A DNA stretch of 64,000 nt from Paracoccaceae bacterium (GTDB taxonomy: Bacteria; Pseudomonadota; Alphaproteobacteria; Rhodobacterales; Rhodobacteraceae), in assembly GCA_017854585.1 (NCBI GenBank), contig JAFMHK010000001.1, forward strand, positions 211,069-275,068. The letters run 5' to 3'. The stretch's first letter is position 1, and each line of letters starts with the position of its first letter. A program made the translations under genes and the position numbers. The notes under the pieces are model-generated. The model did not search any database. It saw only the letters and a list, made by a program, of their open reading frames with translations, and was not told where the DNA came from. Positions 63,720 through 64,000 of this stretch are shown in pieces.

Positions 63720-64000
63720 CGCCACCGCGACTGCAACATTTGTAAGCTTCCCCTGAGGGTCTTGACCGAAAGCCAGCCAGACGCATGAGCGGCCTATCTT
63801 CGGTTGGTGGCAGCCTTCACTGATGATGATCGACGGGCACAACACCCTGGCAGGGTGCGGGCGAATCTTTGTCGCGCGTCGCCTGCCGCTCTTCCACCAC
63901 TTCGCTTCGCGATCCCTTTTTTCGCGCGTGCCGAAACGGGCCAAATGTTTCAGTTTTCCCCGCTGTGTTCACGCCGTGCGCCGTTCATGTCACGCCGCTG
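63720..64000. other. Right-edge gene-free stretch
   Basis: 281 bp with no credible reading frame. A short hairpin CACCCT-GGC-AGGGTG lies at 63843-63857, possibly a weak terminator of the upstream dehydrogenase, with no T tract. The window ends before any following gene begins. Confidence 0.4.

Noticed and set aside
62604..63944. Open frame of 446 codons opposite the UDP-glucose dehydrogenase
   Set aside because: Antisense shadow of a firm gene with no domain motif of its own.
1..64000. CRISPR array, insertion sequence or prophage
   Set aside because: No regularly spaced repeats, transposase or phage structural proteins were seen on either strand.

Overview
This window looks like chromosomal DNA of a Rhodobacteraceae (roseobacter-group) alphaproteobacterium. 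It is GC-rich, and almost every long reading frame matches a core or common family of that group: a split leuC/leuD/leuB region, a PetP/PetR-like regulator pair, DUF2794, TLESWSM-type sodium channel, and SulP plus universal-stress protein. The taxonomic call is inference from gene content; no rRNA is present. I see no phage, insertion sequence, CRISPR array or conjugation gene.

Left part (1-13 kb): a TPP enzyme of the acetolactate-synthase family, an MscS channel, then leucine biosynthesis (leuC, leuD, leuB) spread over 9.5 kb and interrupted by an MFS transporter, a divergent HupE/UreJ-type and DUF4198 pair whose start codons are 16 bp apart, a small glycosyltransferase, a membrane protein and an endonuclease/exonuclease/phosphatase-family protein with an odd start.

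13-26.7 kb: an EamA permease, tRNA-Pro(CGG), a MATE exporter overlapping a glyoxalase-like gene, then a compact minus-strand catabolic operon (hyuA, hyuB, FAD oxidoreductase, uronate-dehydrogenase-like SDR) ended by a clear intrinsic terminator. Next come a ferric-iron-type ABC permease and a binding protein facing each other without an ATPase, and an MFS transporter.

26.7-41.4 kb: SulP with a universal stress protein, a PhyH-like dioxygenase, a DEAD-box helicase, asd, a DUF4139 protein, a three-gene inorganic-carbon module (beta carbonic anhydrase, SbtA, SbtB), a small unknown protein, an M17 aminopeptidase with an NlpC/P60 hydrolase, DUF2794, a rhodanese and ilvE.

41.5-55.9 kb: a tight plus-strand operon petP-petR-HDAC-xseB-ispA-dxs that links a respiratory-type regulator pair with isoprenoid precursor synthesis. 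It is followed by two minus-strand runs: a pair of ABC half-exporters with a VOC protein, an RNA methyltransferase and a sodium channel; and hslO, a NUDIX CoA pyrophosphatase and the CCA-adding enzyme.

56-63.7 kb: a surface-polysaccharide region with a GT4 glycosyltransferase, an SDR, a phosphoglycosyl transferase, galE, a FlaA1/CapD-like dehydratase lacking its membrane half, a UDP-glucuronate 4-epimerase-like protein and UDP-glucose dehydrogenase. Together these would supply UDP-Gal, UDP-GlcA and probably UDP-GalA for an exopolysaccharide. The cluster may continue past the right edge.

The most promising unexplained items are the hyuAB/oxidase/SDR operon of unknown substrate, the HupE/DUF4198 pair, and two identical palindromic sites placed 63 bp apart in front of the petPR operon.
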